Positions 28,779-39,691 of a stretch of 64,000 nt of DNA are shown piece by piece. Numbering within the stretch: the first letter of the stretch is position 1; each line of letters begins with the position of its first letter. The notes below the pieces were generated by a model. That model did no database searches. It was given only the letters and a program-made list of their open reading frames with translations, and had not been told where the DNA came from. The position numbers were made by a program, and so were the translations under genes. The DNA comes from Muribaculaceae bacterium Zag1 (GTDB lineage Bacteria > Bacteroidota > Bacteroidia > Bacteroidales > Muribaculaceae): assembly GCA_002633115.1 (NCBI GenBank), contig NWBJ01000010.1, positions 1 to 64,000 of the forward strand, written 5' to 3'.

Positions 28779-28967
28779 CTACATTAGCGGTTTCCATCCG
28801 CCCAGCGCGAGCAGTTGCATCGCCTCCGCGTGTTCGATAAGCTCCACCTTCTGCTCTGGCGTGAATTCCTTCTCGTTGGCCAGCACTATGCCCTGCTTGT
28901 GCATCCGGCCCTTTAGCTTTAGCCCCAGCCCGTGCGCCTGGGCTACCGTCAATGTCGCGTATTTCAT
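28779..28967 (-). CDS. Small phage protein
   Basis: 62-aa ORF in operon. Confidence 0.5.
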   Translation of the reverse strand: MKYATLTVAQAHGLGLKLKGRMHKQGIVLANEKEFTPEQKVELIEHAEAMQLLALGGWKPLM

Positions 28968-28968
28968 C

Positions 28969-30216
28969 TCAGTCGTCTATGTATCGGTCCCCGTTTTCGT
29001 CCACAAATATGTTCCCGTCTTCATCGGTCAGCACCTTGCATGCGTCCTTCTGCCCCGCCACCGGCTCCAGCTCCAGCCATCCGTCTGCTTGGGTGTCCCC
29101 GATGCCCAGGTCTTTGATTCTCGCTATCAGGGTATCCCCCTCCTGCCACTCCTGCGCCTTCTTTGCAATCGTCCCGTTGCTCGTGTTGTAGCCCGCGCTC
29201 TCGGTGTACCATTTGATGATGCATACTCTCGCCGGATAGTCCACCTTCTGGCCGTTGCTCATCATCATCGCCTGGTTCATGTAGATTTGCTGGCCTCCCT
29301 GGATGTCCGCGTCGCTCTTGTAACCAAATTTGAAATCTGGGTACACTCGCTTCATGCCGAATTGCACCTGCGCCTTCTCCTCCGTCCCTACCATGGCCTT
29401 AATCAAGAAGTCTGCGCTCTCCAGCACTCTCAGGTCCAGCGTTATCTGCGTGGCCGTGATTTCCTCCAGCTCTGGGTAGCTGTCCCCTACGCTCATCTTC
29501 ACGTATGTGCTGCCGCTCTTTTTCCATATCTCCAGCGTGTATCCCGTGGCTGCTGCCGCTCCGCAGGTCACCACCACTGGTATCCTGTGCAGGTAGGCGT
29601 TCCCGTCGATGCATGATTCTCTCACCACCGCGCTCGCCTTCCTCAGCCCCTGCGCCACCTCGTAGTCGTAGTCGGCCAGCTTGTCTATGAATGGGTTGTA
29701 TGCCACCCCTTGCGCGTCGGCTATCGATATCCCCCATTGGTCCTCGGCCTGTTGCGATGTGGTCAGTTCCACCTCCTGGCTCTCTACCGGGATGTTCTCC
29801 CCAGTGCGGTAATCCGCCAGCACTCCCTTGAATTTCAGCAGCACCGTGGTCCCGACCGCCAGATTCCGCATGATGCTTATTGCTCCTCGCTCCGTCCCTG
29901 CCGCGGTGTCGATTGCGTATTGTCCGCTCCATTCGCTCAGCGTCGATATCTCCACCCCGTTGGCGTACCATGAATATTGCGCCAGGTGCGCGTTGGCCCA
30001 CAGGTCTTTCCATGTCCCGTCCTGCGCCCATGCCGTCACCACTGGGCATAGCACCAGCGGCGTGGCTGTGCGGTCTGGCTCGTAAATGTTAAGCCCTGCA
30101 TTATACACCTGCCCGGTCGGCGAGGCTGGGCTCATCAGCTGTATCGAGCATGCCGTGTTCAGCGGCGAGAATACCTTGTGCAGTTTCTTCTTCGGTGCTT
30201 CTATGTAATTTGCCAT
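28969..30216 (-). CDS. Phage tail/baseplate-associated protein
   Basis: 415-aa ORF between tail tip and target genes. Confidence 0.5.
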   Translation of the reverse strand: MANYIEAPKKKLHKVFSPLNTACSIQLMSPASPTGQVYNAGLNIYEPDRTATPLVLCPVVTAWAQDGTWKDLWANAHLAQYSWYANGVEISTLSEWSGQYAIDTAAGTERGAISIMRNLAVGTTVLLKFKGVLADYRTGENIPVESQEVELTTSQQAEDQWGISIADAQGVAYNPFIDKLADYDYEVAQGLRKASAVVRESCIDGNAYLHRIPVVVTCGAAAATGYTLEIWKKSGSTYVKMSVGDSYPELEEITATQITLDLRVLESADFLIKAMVGTEEKAQVQFGMKRVYPDFKFGYKSDADIQGGQQIYMNQAMMMSNGQKVDYPARVCIIKWYTESAGYNTSNGTIAKKAQEWQEGDTLIARIKDLGIGDTQADGWLELEPVAGQKDACKVLTDEDGNIFVDENGDRYIDD

Positions 30217-30219
30217 CTC

Positions 30220-33200
30220 TTATATCGTTATTGGTTGCACTATCGTTCCGTATGTACCAGCCGCTGTCACCGTAAATGTCGTTACGTCTGTGCTGGCGCT
30301 GTTCCTCCCCAAGTCGCTCTTAGTCGGATCCGTGTCGTTGGTCAGCTCGATGCTCCCTGCGAAATTCTTCACCTTCGCCAGGTTCCCCCAGGCTGTGTCC
30401 TCTGCCTCGTCTCCGGTGTCCCGCTCGATCTTCCATTGGCTCACTTGGTTCGTGATGTCCTGCCATCCCAGAAACACTTTGAATTCGTATGTCTCTGTCT
30501 GACCGGCCCTCAGCCATTCGTCTCCGTACACCTCCATCCTGAATGTCGGCGGGTCCCCGCTCACCAGGTGCCAGTCTGTCGAGGCTGTTGTCGGCTCATC
30601 GTCTGTCCCCTCTGGGTTGATGCATAGCCAGTGGCACGCCATCCACGTCCATTCCGTGTAATAATCCGCATGGCTCCCCTCGCTCCAGTCTCCCATGTAG
30701 ATCCTCGCCGGGTATGTCACGTCTCCTGCTATGTAGCTGATGTTATTCGCCCTCAGGTCTATCCCCTTCGGCGATAGCCGGTACACCATCTGCTCCAGTT
30801 TGTATTCCGTGATTCCGCCATAGCCCTTGATGCTCGGCGCGTCTGTCCCGCTTGTGGCCAGAATCATCGCGTTGGTCCTCTCCTGGTTCAACTCGTCGCC
30901 CGGGTCTTCCTCTGTGGCGTTGTAGCCCTGCCGGTATCCCAGCTGCACGATCTTGTCTCCCTTCTGCGGGCAGCAGTTCGGGTTCGCGTTGTCAGTGGCC
31001 CCGTCTTTGTCCTCTGCCGATATCACCACATAGCCGTCGCCGACCTCGCTGACCAGCCTCCAGTAATACCGGTTTCCCACGTTCTCATACACCCCCTCCG
31101 CAATGTTGAAGGTCTGGCATATAGCCTGGTCTCCGGCTTTCCATGTGTTGGTCGTCGCTGTGCTTCCGTCATCCGCGGTCCATTTGCATTTCCATCCGCT
31201 CAGCTGCCCCAGCGCGTCGTATATCTCCTCCACCTCCTCGATCTCGCTCGCCGCGCAGCTCAGTATTATGTTCCCTGCTATGTACGCCAGTTCCCGTATC
31301 TCCAGTTTCATGAAGGTCGCGATCTGCCTTACAAACAGTTGGTCCACCACCAGTTTCCACCGGCTCCCCACCTGCGTCAGTCCTGCGCCCTGGCCTCCCT
31401 CCTCGGCGTAGTCGTAATCTGTCGTGACCGCCTCTCCGCCTATCTTGGTCGCTCCCAGCAGTTGGCTCGTCCCGTCGCTCACCAGCCCGGCCTTCGCCCT
31501 CAGCATCCCTTCGCTTATCAGACCTTGCATGAAGGTTATCAGTCCCTGGGCCGCGTCGTCCACTGTACTCGAGATTGCCCTCTCCGCTATCTCCAATAGC
31601 GTTCTCAATGCCGAGTAGACATTCGCATCCGTCGGCGTGGTTGTGTCCTGCCGCTTGATCACATACGGCCCGCTCCCTCCGTTGCTGCTCCCGCTCGATG
31701 AGCTCACCACTCCTCCCTTCGCGCTCGCGCTCTTCACTTCCTCCTCGATCGCCCGCAGTCGGCTGTAGCTCGCTGTTTCCCCGATATAATACACAGGGTT
31801 GTCCCATGCTATGTCTATCGGTATCTCCCAGCCTATCACTCGGCTCTCTCGGCACCCGTCCTCAAAGTAGGCCTCGTGGTAGAGATTCACTCTCTGCCCC
31901 AGCCCTAAGCACTGGCCGCTCTCCTGTGCGTTCTTCCGCGCCCAGTCACAGGCTATCGTGCATTCGTATGTGTTCGTGTCGGTGTTCAGCTCCTCTGCGT
32001 ATTTCCTTGCCTCCTCCAGCAGCTCCCGCTCTGCGGCCACTATGTAGTCCGCGCTCGCGTCGCTCAGCATCGCGATGTTGAATCCCGACAGTATGTATGT
32101 GTCTCCCACCTGCGGTTTTATCAGCTCATTCGGCAGCAGCGTGGTCTCGTCCCTCTGTATCTCGAAGGTATGGTCGCTCAGGTAGGCCACTCCGAATGTC
32201 AGTCCGTTCAGCAGCCCGCTCTGAAATGTTATCTCCAGGTCCTGCCCGTCTATCAGGTAGCTGTCGTCAAATGGATTGTCCTCATTAAATAGGTCATCCT
32301 TTATTCTGTACGATGTCCAATCCGTCAGCGTCGTGCTGCCGTCCGCCTCCTCTGTCTTGTCGGTCAGCGTCTCTGTCAGCACCTCTGTCACCGTGCTGGT
32401 CCTGCGTGGATAAATGTCTGGGAAGGCCACCACCTTCTCCACTGCCTCTTCCTCGCTCTCCATCTCCGTCACGTCGATGTAGCCTGGCAGCGCGTTCCCT
32501 TCCTCGTCCTCCTCTGGCAGCAGCAGACGCGAGTTTACGATTCCGTTGGTCGTCAAGTCGGTGTATCTCTCCAGCACCGCGTATTTGCTCGTGAAGTATG
32601 CCGCTGGCACCAGGGCCTCCTTCAGCTCCGGCAGCCGGTATTTCTGTCCCTGCGCCATCGTCTTTCCGCTCGGAAGCTTTATTACCGCTCCGCTCCTCAC
32701 ATGCTCCGGGTTCCATTCAGCTCCCTCTATGGTCTCCTCTGTCGCTCCTGTCAGCGTGTCTATCACTTCCACGGTCACCCCCGTGGCCCCGTACACTGGG
32801 TATTGGTTCTCCACAGTTAGCTGCCCAGTGTTCATCGCGTTGATGCTCGCTGTCACCGAGGCCCCTGCCCCAAGCGTCGCGCTGTAGGTCACTCTCGCTG
32901 TCAGCTTGGTCGCGTTCTCGGTCAGTTCTATCTCTGCGTCCTCCAGCCCCTCGATCTTTATCTCGTTGTCGGTGGCGTAGATGTATTGCGTCTGCTCCCA
33001 GCTCCAGCTCTCGGTCGCCCCGCTCGCGTATTCCGCAGTCAGCGTTATCTTCATCTTCGCCTGGCTCGCGTTCCCGCTCCTGTCCCTCAGCGTCACCGTG
33101 GGCTTGAATGCTGACAGACCCACTGTCCACCAGCCGCTCTCCAATCCCCCGCTCAGGCTCTCGCTGTCCGTCGCTATCTCTATGTCCGCGCTCGAGCTCC

Positions 33201-34137
33201 CCGGGTTGCTCAGGCTCGCCGAGTGCGTCTTCCTCAGGTCTATCGTCTGTTTATCACCGCTCCCCACGGTCCGCATCTCCTTCGGCCAGTAGGTCGCATC
33301 AAGTTCCCTGGCCGAGTCTCTTACCTCGTCCCCAGCCGTGTCCACCGTGTCGGCGGTAAACACCAATTCCTTTCTGTAGGTGCTGGGCAGGTTCTTCTCG
33401 CTCCCGTAGCAGTATAGCCGCGTCGCATAGTCCTCCTGGCTCTGCTTCTTGCTGATTCCGCATATCTCCTCCCCGGTGGTCAGTTCAGTCGGGCTGTCTG
33501 CTCCCCATTGGCATTTGCCGAAACGCAGCGTTTCCTGCTCCCACCACCATTCGCATTCCAGGGCCTCCGCTACCATGTCTACTGCGTCCAGGATGCTCGT
33601 GTCGCTGAATGTCAGCGTCATCGCCTTCGTCGCGTCCACCGTGTCATCCCATTCGATTCTCCAGTCGTTGGTCCCGTTCCACAGGTATCCCTCGCGCCCC
33701 TCGATCAGCGTCTCGCTCCCGTCTGCCGACCGCGAGTAGGCCAATGCGCGTATATTGTCCAGCAGTATCTTCGCGTATCCCTCGATGTTGTCGGTGTAGC
33801 TCCAGCTCGTCTCTCCTGTCCCCACGAAGGGTAGGAATTTCAGCAGTTTGTTTCCCAGTTTCCGGTATTGCGCCTCCAGCTCCACCTCGTAGTCATATCC
33901 CCCTGTGGTCTTGCTCTGCTCCGGCGTGTACGGCCCCGTCAGCTCATATCGCCCTGCCCCTGGTAGTTCTATGTAGTCCCCCGCCCTCAGCAGTCTCGCC
34001 TCCCCAAGCGTGAATTTCAGCGTCACGCAGTCCTTTTCCATCAGCATGGCCTCCCATTTGCTCCCCTTGCCGATGTGCGCTGTCAGCCGAGCCTCGCCGC
34101 TCGGCTTCCATATCGTTATGTCTGCGCTGTTCGCCAT
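30220..34137 (-). CDS. Phage tail tip / tail-associated protein
   Basis: 1305 aa; position downstream of tape measure. Confidence 0.65.
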   Translation of the reverse strand: MANSADITIWKPSGEARLTAHIGKGSKWEAMLMEKDCVTLKFTLGEARLLRAGDYIELPGAGRYELTGPYTPEQSKTTGGYDYEVELEAQYRKLGNKLLKFLPFVGTGETSWSYTDNIEGYAKILLDNIRALAYSRSADGSETLIEGREGYLWNGTNDWRIEWDDTVDATKAMTLTFSDTSILDAVDMVAEALECEWWWEQETLRFGKCQWGADSPTELTTGEEICGISKKQSQEDYATRLYCYGSEKNLPSTYRKELVFTADTVDTAGDEVRDSARELDATYWPKEMRTVGSGDKQTIDLRKTHSASLSNPGSSSADIEIATDSESLSGGLESGWWTVGLSAFKPTVTLRDRSGNASQAKMKITLTAEYASGATESWSWEQTQYIYATDNEIKIEGLEDAEIELTENATKLTARVTYSATLGAGASVTASINAMNTGQLTVENQYPVYGATGVTVEVIDTLTGATEETIEGAEWNPEHVRSGAVIKLPSGKTMAQGQKYRLPELKEALVPAAYFTSKYAVLERYTDLTTNGIVNSRLLLPEEDEEGNALPGYIDVTEMESEEEAVEKVVAFPDIYPRRTSTVTEVLTETLTDKTEEADGSTTLTDWTSYRIKDDLFNEDNPFDDSYLIDGQDLEITFQSGLLNGLTFGVAYLSDHTFEIQRDETTLLPNELIKPQVGDTYILSGFNIAMLSDASADYIVAAERELLEEARKYAEELNTDTNTYECTIACDWARKNAQESGQCLGLGQRVNLYHEAYFEDGCRESRVIGWEIPIDIAWDNPVYYIGETASYSRLRAIEEEVKSASAKGGVVSSSSGSSNGGSGPYVIKRQDTTTPTDANVYSALRTLLEIAERAISSTVDDAAQGLITFMQGLISEGMLRAKAGLVSDGTSQLLGATKIGGEAVTTDYDYAEEGGQGAGLTQVGSRWKLVVDQLFVRQIATFMKLEIRELAYIAGNIILSCAASEIEEVEEIYDALGQLSGWKCKWTADDGSTATTNTWKAGDQAICQTFNIAEGVYENVGNRYYWRLVSEVGDGYVVISAEDKDGATDNANPNCCPQKGDKIVQLGYRQGYNATEEDPGDELNQERTNAMILATSGTDAPSIKGYGGITEYKLEQMVYRLSPKGIDLRANNISYIAGDVTYPARIYMGDWSEGSHADYYTEWTWMACHWLCINPEGTDDEPTTASTDWHLVSGDPPTFRMEVYGDEWLRAGQTETYEFKVFLGWQDITNQVSQWKIERDTGDEAEDTAWGNLAKVKNFAGSIELTNDTDPTKSDLGRNSASTDVTTFTVTAAGTYGTIVQPITI

Positions 34138-34158
34138 GTCTTTTATCTCTCCGTTGGT

Positions 34159-34596
34159 TTATGCCTCCCGGTTCCCCGGGTTAGGTTCCTCAAATTTTAT
34201 CAGCAGTTTCGCCCCTACCCGACCTGTCCCGCCGTACACATTCAGCGATTGGCAGCTCTCGTAGCGGCAGCGGTATGTCTTCTTCTGCTCATACCTCGTC
34301 GTTATCTTCACCTCTCCCGCCCTCAGTGTCTCCGTCAGTGCGTCCATCTGGATAGCCAGTGCCTCCAGGCTCCCCGCGCTGATGTTCGCCTCCAGCGTGA
34401 ATTCTCGGCGGTCCCATTTCTGCTTCCCGTCCGCATCGTATTCCGTCCGTGTCCCATTCTCGGTCCTCACCTCGCTCTGCACCGCGTCCTTCGTCGGTGG
34501 CGGGGTCCACAGCGCAGCTATAGCTCCGTCTGCCAGGTACAGCCCGTATTTCGTCCACGCGCATTCCCCGTTGATCAGCAATTCCCCGCTCTTCAT
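34159..34596 (-). CDS. Phage tail-associated protein
   Basis: 145-aa ORF downstream of tape measure. Confidence 0.5.
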   Translation of the reverse strand: MKSGELLINGECAWTKYGLYLADGAIAALWTPPPTKDAVQSEVRTENGTRTEYDADGKQKWDRREFTLEANISAGSLEALAIQMDALTETLRAGEVKITTRYEQKKTYRCRYESCQSLNVYGGTGRVGAKLLIKFEEPNPGNREA

Positions 34597-35063
34597 AATG
34601 CTATCGCCTTCCCTGTCTTCTCGATTTCTATGCGGCTCTTCGCGTCTGCTCTGATCTCGGCTACCGCCCAGCCCTCCAGTCTCACTCTGGCTCTCGCCCC
34701 GTGCATCGCCATCACTCGCTGGATACCCTTATTTGAGCCAAATATCAAATCTGCCGCGGTTTCGCCCGCCAGTAGGGTAAACTCTCCCACCCGCCCCTTC
34801 ATCGCGCCACAGTCCACGTAAATGCCCAGATTCTCCAGCCCCGGGCAGCCCCGCTTTATCCCTCGCCATTCCTCTATGCTCGGCCAGTCATGCTCCATGC
34901 AGAATTCCCGCCCCTGCGGTGTCTTCAGTACCCGCGCCAGGTCGCGCCAGCTCGTGCAGCCCTCTATCAGCCCGCATGCCCCGCGCTCCTTCGCCCTGGC
35001 CGTTACCTCCTCCGGGGTCAGCGGCTCCTGGGTAGTGCCTATGTCTTCTCTCCTCTTGCTCAT
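34593..35063 (-). CDS. Phage hypothetical protein
   Basis: 156-aa ORF overlapping neighbours by 4 nt. Confidence 0.5.
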   Translation of the reverse strand: MSKRREDIGTTQEPLTPEEVTARAKERGACGLIEGCTSWRDLARVLKTPQGREFCMEHDWPSIEEWRGIKRGCPGLENLGIYVDCGAMKGRVGEFTLLAGETAADLIFGSNKGIQRVMAMHGARARVRLEGWAVAEIRADAKSRIEIEKTGKAIAL

Positions 35064-38000
35064 AGTCCTCGCGTATGCTGTTCAATCTTCTCTATCCATT
35101 CGCTTATCTCGTGCAGCCGGTTCGTGTTCTTCGCGATCGTCTCCAGGTGGCCCACCGCCGCCATCGTCAGTCCCCGCGTCTCGCTCGCCATTGCCGCGCT
35201 CAGTTCTATCCCGCTCCTGACTGCTGTCACGTCTATCGCCATCGCCGCCTGCGCTATTCTGATGCCCTCCACCGACGTATGCACCGCCGCCATCCTTCCG
35301 CTCAGCTCCTCCACGCTCTCCTGGCTCGCTGTCGCGTAGCCGCCTCGGGTCGTTCCGCTCTGGCTGCTCGTCTCGTCCTTCAGTATGTCGTCCGCCCAGG
35401 CGTATTGCCCAGTGATCATCTCGGCTATCGCCTCTGCGTAGTCCTGCATGGCCTGGCTCTCGGCCTCCGTTACCTTTCCGTCGCTGATTGCGCTCTGCAT
35501 CATCTCCCGCAGCCGCTCTATCGGTGCTGTCAGGTCGGTTTTCATCGCCTCTACCACCATCTGCTTCAGCATGCTCTTCACATAGTCCTTCGCGCTCTTC
35601 GCTTGCTCTCGCGTGCTGCCCCATGCGTCCGCCATCGCCTCCGCGAAATTCTCGATGCTCGTAGCCACGTCCTCCCCGATGATCGCATCCAGGGCCGCGT
35701 CCTTGTAGTCCTCGATGTCGTTCTCCAGCTCCTCTATCTGGTCCCGCCATTCCTGTATGCGGTCATCGTCGGTGTTTTTCTTGTCCTCCTCTTGTCTGAT
35801 CTGCTCCTCAATCAGGGCTATCTGCTCCTCCGCGTTCGCTATCTTCTCCTCGTAGGTGCTGGCTGCCTCCTGGCTGTACTGCCCCTCCAGAGCCCGGTCC
35901 AGCCGCTTATTGATCCTCTCCAGCTCCTCCACCTCGTCCTGGATCCGCTGTATGGCTCGCTCCCGCTTGTTATCGTGTATGGCCACCACCGCGTTGATAG
36001 GGCTGGTCAGTGCCGAGGTTACTCCGCTCAGCACTCCCCCTATGTTCAAGGTCAGCGCGCTCTTCAGCGCGTCGCTTATACCGCTGGTGATGCCCGTCAG
36101 CCCGCTCAGTATATTCCCCGCAGTGTCCCAGCCGCTCCCTATCCCAGTGTCGGCACCCAGCGCGCTCGCCGTGTTCCGTATGTCTTCAAAGACCTGGTTC
36201 ACTCCCGCCAGTGCCTCCCCTATCTCCTCGAATACTCCCAGGGCCTTCTCCAGCGGGTCTGCCCAGCTCTCAAATTTCGCCTTGAATGCCTCCGCCAGCC
36301 TCTCCAATGCCGACCGCGCCTTGTCCGCTGCCTCTCGAGCCCCGTCCAGCTCTGTCCGCGCTGTCCCCAGCTCCTCGTTCAGTTCCCTCAGGCCCTCGGC
36401 CTCTTCCTCGGCTCCGCTCCCGGCTATCGCGTCGATTGCTCCCTCCACTGTCGCTCCGTCCAGCACCTCTGCCTCCGTCAGCTCCAGCCCGGTCAGTTGC
36501 TTCACCGCCGCCTGTATCTCAGCGATCTTCTTCCTCACTGCCTCCTGCTTCTTGGCCTGGGTCTCCGCCAGCCGGTTGCTCGTCTCCTGCGCGTCGTTCA
36601 GCTCCTCCTGCGCAGCCTTCCGCTCCCGCATATATTCCGGGGTCAGCGCGCTCAATGCTCCGGACCCCTCTATCTTCGCCCGCCTCAGGTTCCCCAGCGC
36701 GGTGTTGAATCGCTCTATTTTCTCCGGGTCTAAAGTCTCTATTATCTTCTCCCGGTATCGCTCCATCTCCTCGATTAGTTGCCCGATGGTCTCCTGCGTC
36801 AGCGCGTCCGCCTCGCCAAATGCCAGGCTTCCTCGCCCCTGCATCCACTCCTCAAATTCAGCATCCTCTATCGCCTTCCGCCATTCCTGCTGCAGTTGCA
36901 TCCGGCTCCCGTCATTCTCCGCCTTCGATATCTTCTCCCGGTATTGCCGGTCTATCGCCTCTATTTTCTCGGCCATGGCCCCGTATTCCATCACGTATTC
37001 GTCCATGGCTGACTTGTCCGCCTTCTCCTGCTCTGCCGCCCGCTTCGCTTGCAGCTTCAGCAGCAGTTCCTGCAGCCCCGCGTATCTCTGCGTGATTGCG
37101 TCTATCTCGCCCATGTCCGCCATGCCCGTGTTGGTGGTCTCGCGGTCTATGTCATACCCGATTCCCCAGATGTGGCTCCGCAGCTCCCCGCCGTCCCATG
37201 CCCGCTTCTGGTAAGTGCGCCCGCCAGCAGAGGCTTCTTTGGCTCGAGCGTCCTCCTGCGCATTCCACAAGGCCTGTTGTCTTGCCACCTCCGCCTGTAT
37301 CTCCTGGTTCATCCGATCCTGCAGCGCGTCCATCTCGCTCTGCTCCTCCAGCTCCCGCTGCCTCCTGCGCTTCTCGGCCCCCTCGGCCATGATTGCCACC
37401 TCCTGCTCCTCATACTCCCTCCGCATCTGAATCCGCAGCTTCATCCTCTCCAATTCCTGTTGGGATTGGAGGTCGTTCAGTTTCTGGTCGGCCAAGTCTG
37501 ACGCGCCTATCTGGCTGCTGCGGTCTTTTGGATCAAATCGCGCCTGGTCGTAAAGGTTTTTGTATTTGTAATACTCCTTTCGCGCTTGCATCTGCCTTCG
37601 GCTGATGTCTCCCGGGGTTTCCTTCACGCCACCTCCGAGGTCGCGAGGCACATAATCGTCGGCATCTTTCAATGCCTGTTCCATCATGCGCTTGTAATAT
37701 TGCGGGTCTGCCTTGTAGCCTTGGGTGGAATCCCCGCCCCATGCGTTGCGCTGTTCCTCGATGGTCTTTGGCAAAGCCTCTGCGGCATCGTCTATGAATT
37801 TCTGCGCGGATTCTATTTTCTCCAGCGATTTTTTGTTTTCCTTCTTGTATCTCTCCTCGTAATCCTTGAGGCTGTGTTGCCATTTGTATAAGAAGTTAGC
37901 CTCTTCCTCCTCCTGCGTAGGCTGGTACATGAAGTTCCCCTGGGTCATCGTCACTGAGTGGTTAACGAGGCTCTGCACCTGCGCTGGGGTGTATTTCTTT

Positions 38001-39688
38001 TGCAGTTCCTCTGCCTTGGCTCGGTTATCCTCGATCCATTGCTTCTGGGTGAAGTTGGAGCTTATCCATTTGCTTATTTCTTCGTAGGCTTTTTCCTTTA
38101 TCGCCTCCATGCTCTTGGCGATGGCTTTTTGCTCGATGGCTTTCTTCAGCCTATCGTATGCCTCAGCGGCCTCTCCAGCGAGGATGGCCTCCTGCTTGAG
38201 GTTCTGGAAATATTCGGGATATTGGGCCTGGAGCTTTTGTATGGCGATGCGCCTCTCGTTGATGGGCTTTGTGGCGATGGTGGCAGTGCGGTAGAGCGCG
38301 TCGAGTTCGCTGCGCTCCTTCTGAATCTCTGGGTAGGCTTTCTTCATGGCCTCTCGCATCGCCTTCTGGCCCTCTGTAAGTTTGTTGAGGCCTCCGGTCA
38401 CGGCCACGATTATGCCCACCAGCGCGGTGAGTCCAGCGATGATCCATCCCCAAATCGGCACGGATTTGATTGCGATTCCGACCGCCTTCCATGAAAAAGC
38501 GTGGGCTGTGTTGGCTGCGGTCGCCGCCTCCGTCACTGCTGCTCCCGCGCTTGTAGCGGCTGTGGCCGCAGTCGTTGCCGCGGTGTTCGCGGTTATGGCT
38601 GCGGTGTCGGCTGTGGTGGCTGCCGCCGCCTTGGCCTTGCAACGAGCCCACCATTCGGTCATCTGTCCCACAATGCCCACCTGGAATGCCGAGTTTTTGT
38701 TGAGCGTCTGGTTGATGCTCTGGAGTCCCATGGTAATGGCCATGATCGAGTTCAGCTTGGCTTGTATCTTCACCGCCTTCTCATTCTCCTCTCCAAAGAG
38801 CGCAATAGCCCCTGTGGTCGCGCTCAATGCTCCGCTCATTCCCGTCATCAGGTTAATGGTCGCGGACATCTTGGTGTTCGGGGTGGCGAGGATTCGCATC
38901 TGGGTGTTGGTCTCATACATCGTGCGCTGGAGCCTCTCAGCCTCTGCCCTCAGCAGCCTGTACTGCTCGGTGTCGCGCTTTCCAGCCTGCTCCAGCTCCA
39001 TCATCTGCTGCTTGGTGTTCATCAGCGCAGTCCTGAATCTCACTTGCTGCTGCACCGCGCTGTCACTCGCCACCTGCTTCATGGCGTTGCTCAGCGTCTG
39101 GGCCTTGGATTTCAGCTCGTCGTATTCCTGGCTGTTGGCCTTTCCTGCCGCGGCCAGGTCTTGCATGCGCTGACGCGTCTCGCTCAGTTGCTGAGTGAGG
39201 CTCTTCTCGGCTGGCGTGTGCTGTTGGATTTTTGCAGTGAGCGCTTCAAGTTCCGCGCCCTGCTGGTTGAGTTGGTTGCGCAACTTGTTGCGAGCGTTAA
39301 TCTCCTTCTCGATCTGTTGGAGGTTTTCCTGCGTCTTTGCGTCGGTGGTCCCTCCTTTGGCGTTGATGTTGCTCTTGATGGCTGCGCTCAGATCCATCAA
39401 TTTCGCGATGGCTCTGTCGTTGTCCTGGGTGAGTCGGTCGAGCGTGACGGATGTGGCCTTCGCGGCTTTGTCCATCTCCTCGAAGGGTCGCTTCATCTTG
39501 TCTCCGCTGCTGCTGAAGCTCGCCCTCAGTTTCTCCATCTTCCCTTTGATGGCCTCAAACACGCCCTTGTCGTCCCGCAGCCCGTCGTACGTGCCTGCAA
39601 GGATTCTCTTCACCTTGTCCGCATCATTCTGGATCGTGCTGAAGTCAAAGGTATAGCGTACATTCAGTTTTCTCTCGCCTTGGGCCAT
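35060..39688 (-). CDS. Tail tape measure protein
   Basis: 1542 aa, long coiled coils, hydrophobic VPIWGWIIAGLTALVGIIVAVTGGLN segment, downstream of chaperone frameshift gene. Confidence 0.88.
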   Translation of the reverse strand: MAQGERKLNVRYTFDFSTIQNDADKVKRILAGTYDGLRDDKGVFEAIKGKMEKLRASFSSSGDKMKRPFEEMDKAAKATSVTLDRLTQDNDRAIAKLMDLSAAIKSNINAKGGTTDAKTQENLQQIEKEINARNKLRNQLNQQGAELEALTAKIQQHTPAEKSLTQQLSETRQRMQDLAAAGKANSQEYDELKSKAQTLSNAMKQVASDSAVQQQVRFRTALMNTKQQMMELEQAGKRDTEQYRLLRAEAERLQRTMYETNTQMRILATPNTKMSATINLMTGMSGALSATTGAIALFGEENEKAVKIQAKLNSIMAITMGLQSINQTLNKNSAFQVGIVGQMTEWWARCKAKAAAATTADTAAITANTAATTAATAATSAGAAVTEAATAANTAHAFSWKAVGIAIKSVPIWGWIIAGLTALVGIIVAVTGGLNKLTEGQKAMREAMKKAYPEIQKERSELDALYRTATIATKPINERRIAIQKLQAQYPEYFQNLKQEAILAGEAAEAYDRLKKAIEQKAIAKSMEAIKEKAYEEISKWISSNFTQKQWIEDNRAKAEELQKKYTPAQVQSLVNHSVTMTQGNFMYQPTQEEEEANFLYKWQHSLKDYEERYKKENKKSLEKIESAQKFIDDAAEALPKTIEEQRNAWGGDSTQGYKADPQYYKRMMEQALKDADDYVPRDLGGGVKETPGDISRRQMQARKEYYKYKNLYDQARFDPKDRSSQIGASDLADQKLNDLQSQQELERMKLRIQMRREYEEQEVAIMAEGAEKRRRQRELEEQSEMDALQDRMNQEIQAEVARQQALWNAQEDARAKEASAGGRTYQKRAWDGGELRSHIWGIGYDIDRETTNTGMADMGEIDAITQRYAGLQELLLKLQAKRAAEQEKADKSAMDEYVMEYGAMAEKIEAIDRQYREKISKAENDGSRMQLQQEWRKAIEDAEFEEWMQGRGSLAFGEADALTQETIGQLIEEMERYREKIIETLDPEKIERFNTALGNLRRAKIEGSGALSALTPEYMRERKAAQEELNDAQETSNRLAETQAKKQEAVRKKIAEIQAAVKQLTGLELTEAEVLDGATVEGAIDAIAGSGAEEEAEGLRELNEELGTARTELDGAREAADKARSALERLAEAFKAKFESWADPLEKALGVFEEIGEALAGVNQVFEDIRNTASALGADTGIGSGWDTAGNILSGLTGITSGISDALKSALTLNIGGVLSGVTSALTSPINAVVAIHDNKRERAIQRIQDEVEELERINKRLDRALEGQYSQEAASTYEEKIANAEEQIALIEEQIRQEEDKKNTDDDRIQEWRDQIEELENDIEDYKDAALDAIIGEDVATSIENFAEAMADAWGSTREQAKSAKDYVKSMLKQMVVEAMKTDLTAPIERLREMMQSAISDGKVTEAESQAMQDYAEAIAEMITGQYAWADDILKDETSSQSGTTRGGYATASQESVEELSGRMAAVHTSVEGIRIAQAAMAIDVTAVRSGIELSAAMASETRGLTMAAVGHLETIAKNTNRLHEISEWIEKIEQHTRGL

Positions 39689-39691
39689 CGC

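Noticed and set aside
27680-30216. Second DGR variable repeat in neighbouring tail genes
   Set aside because: No further match to the TR sequence seen in these genes.
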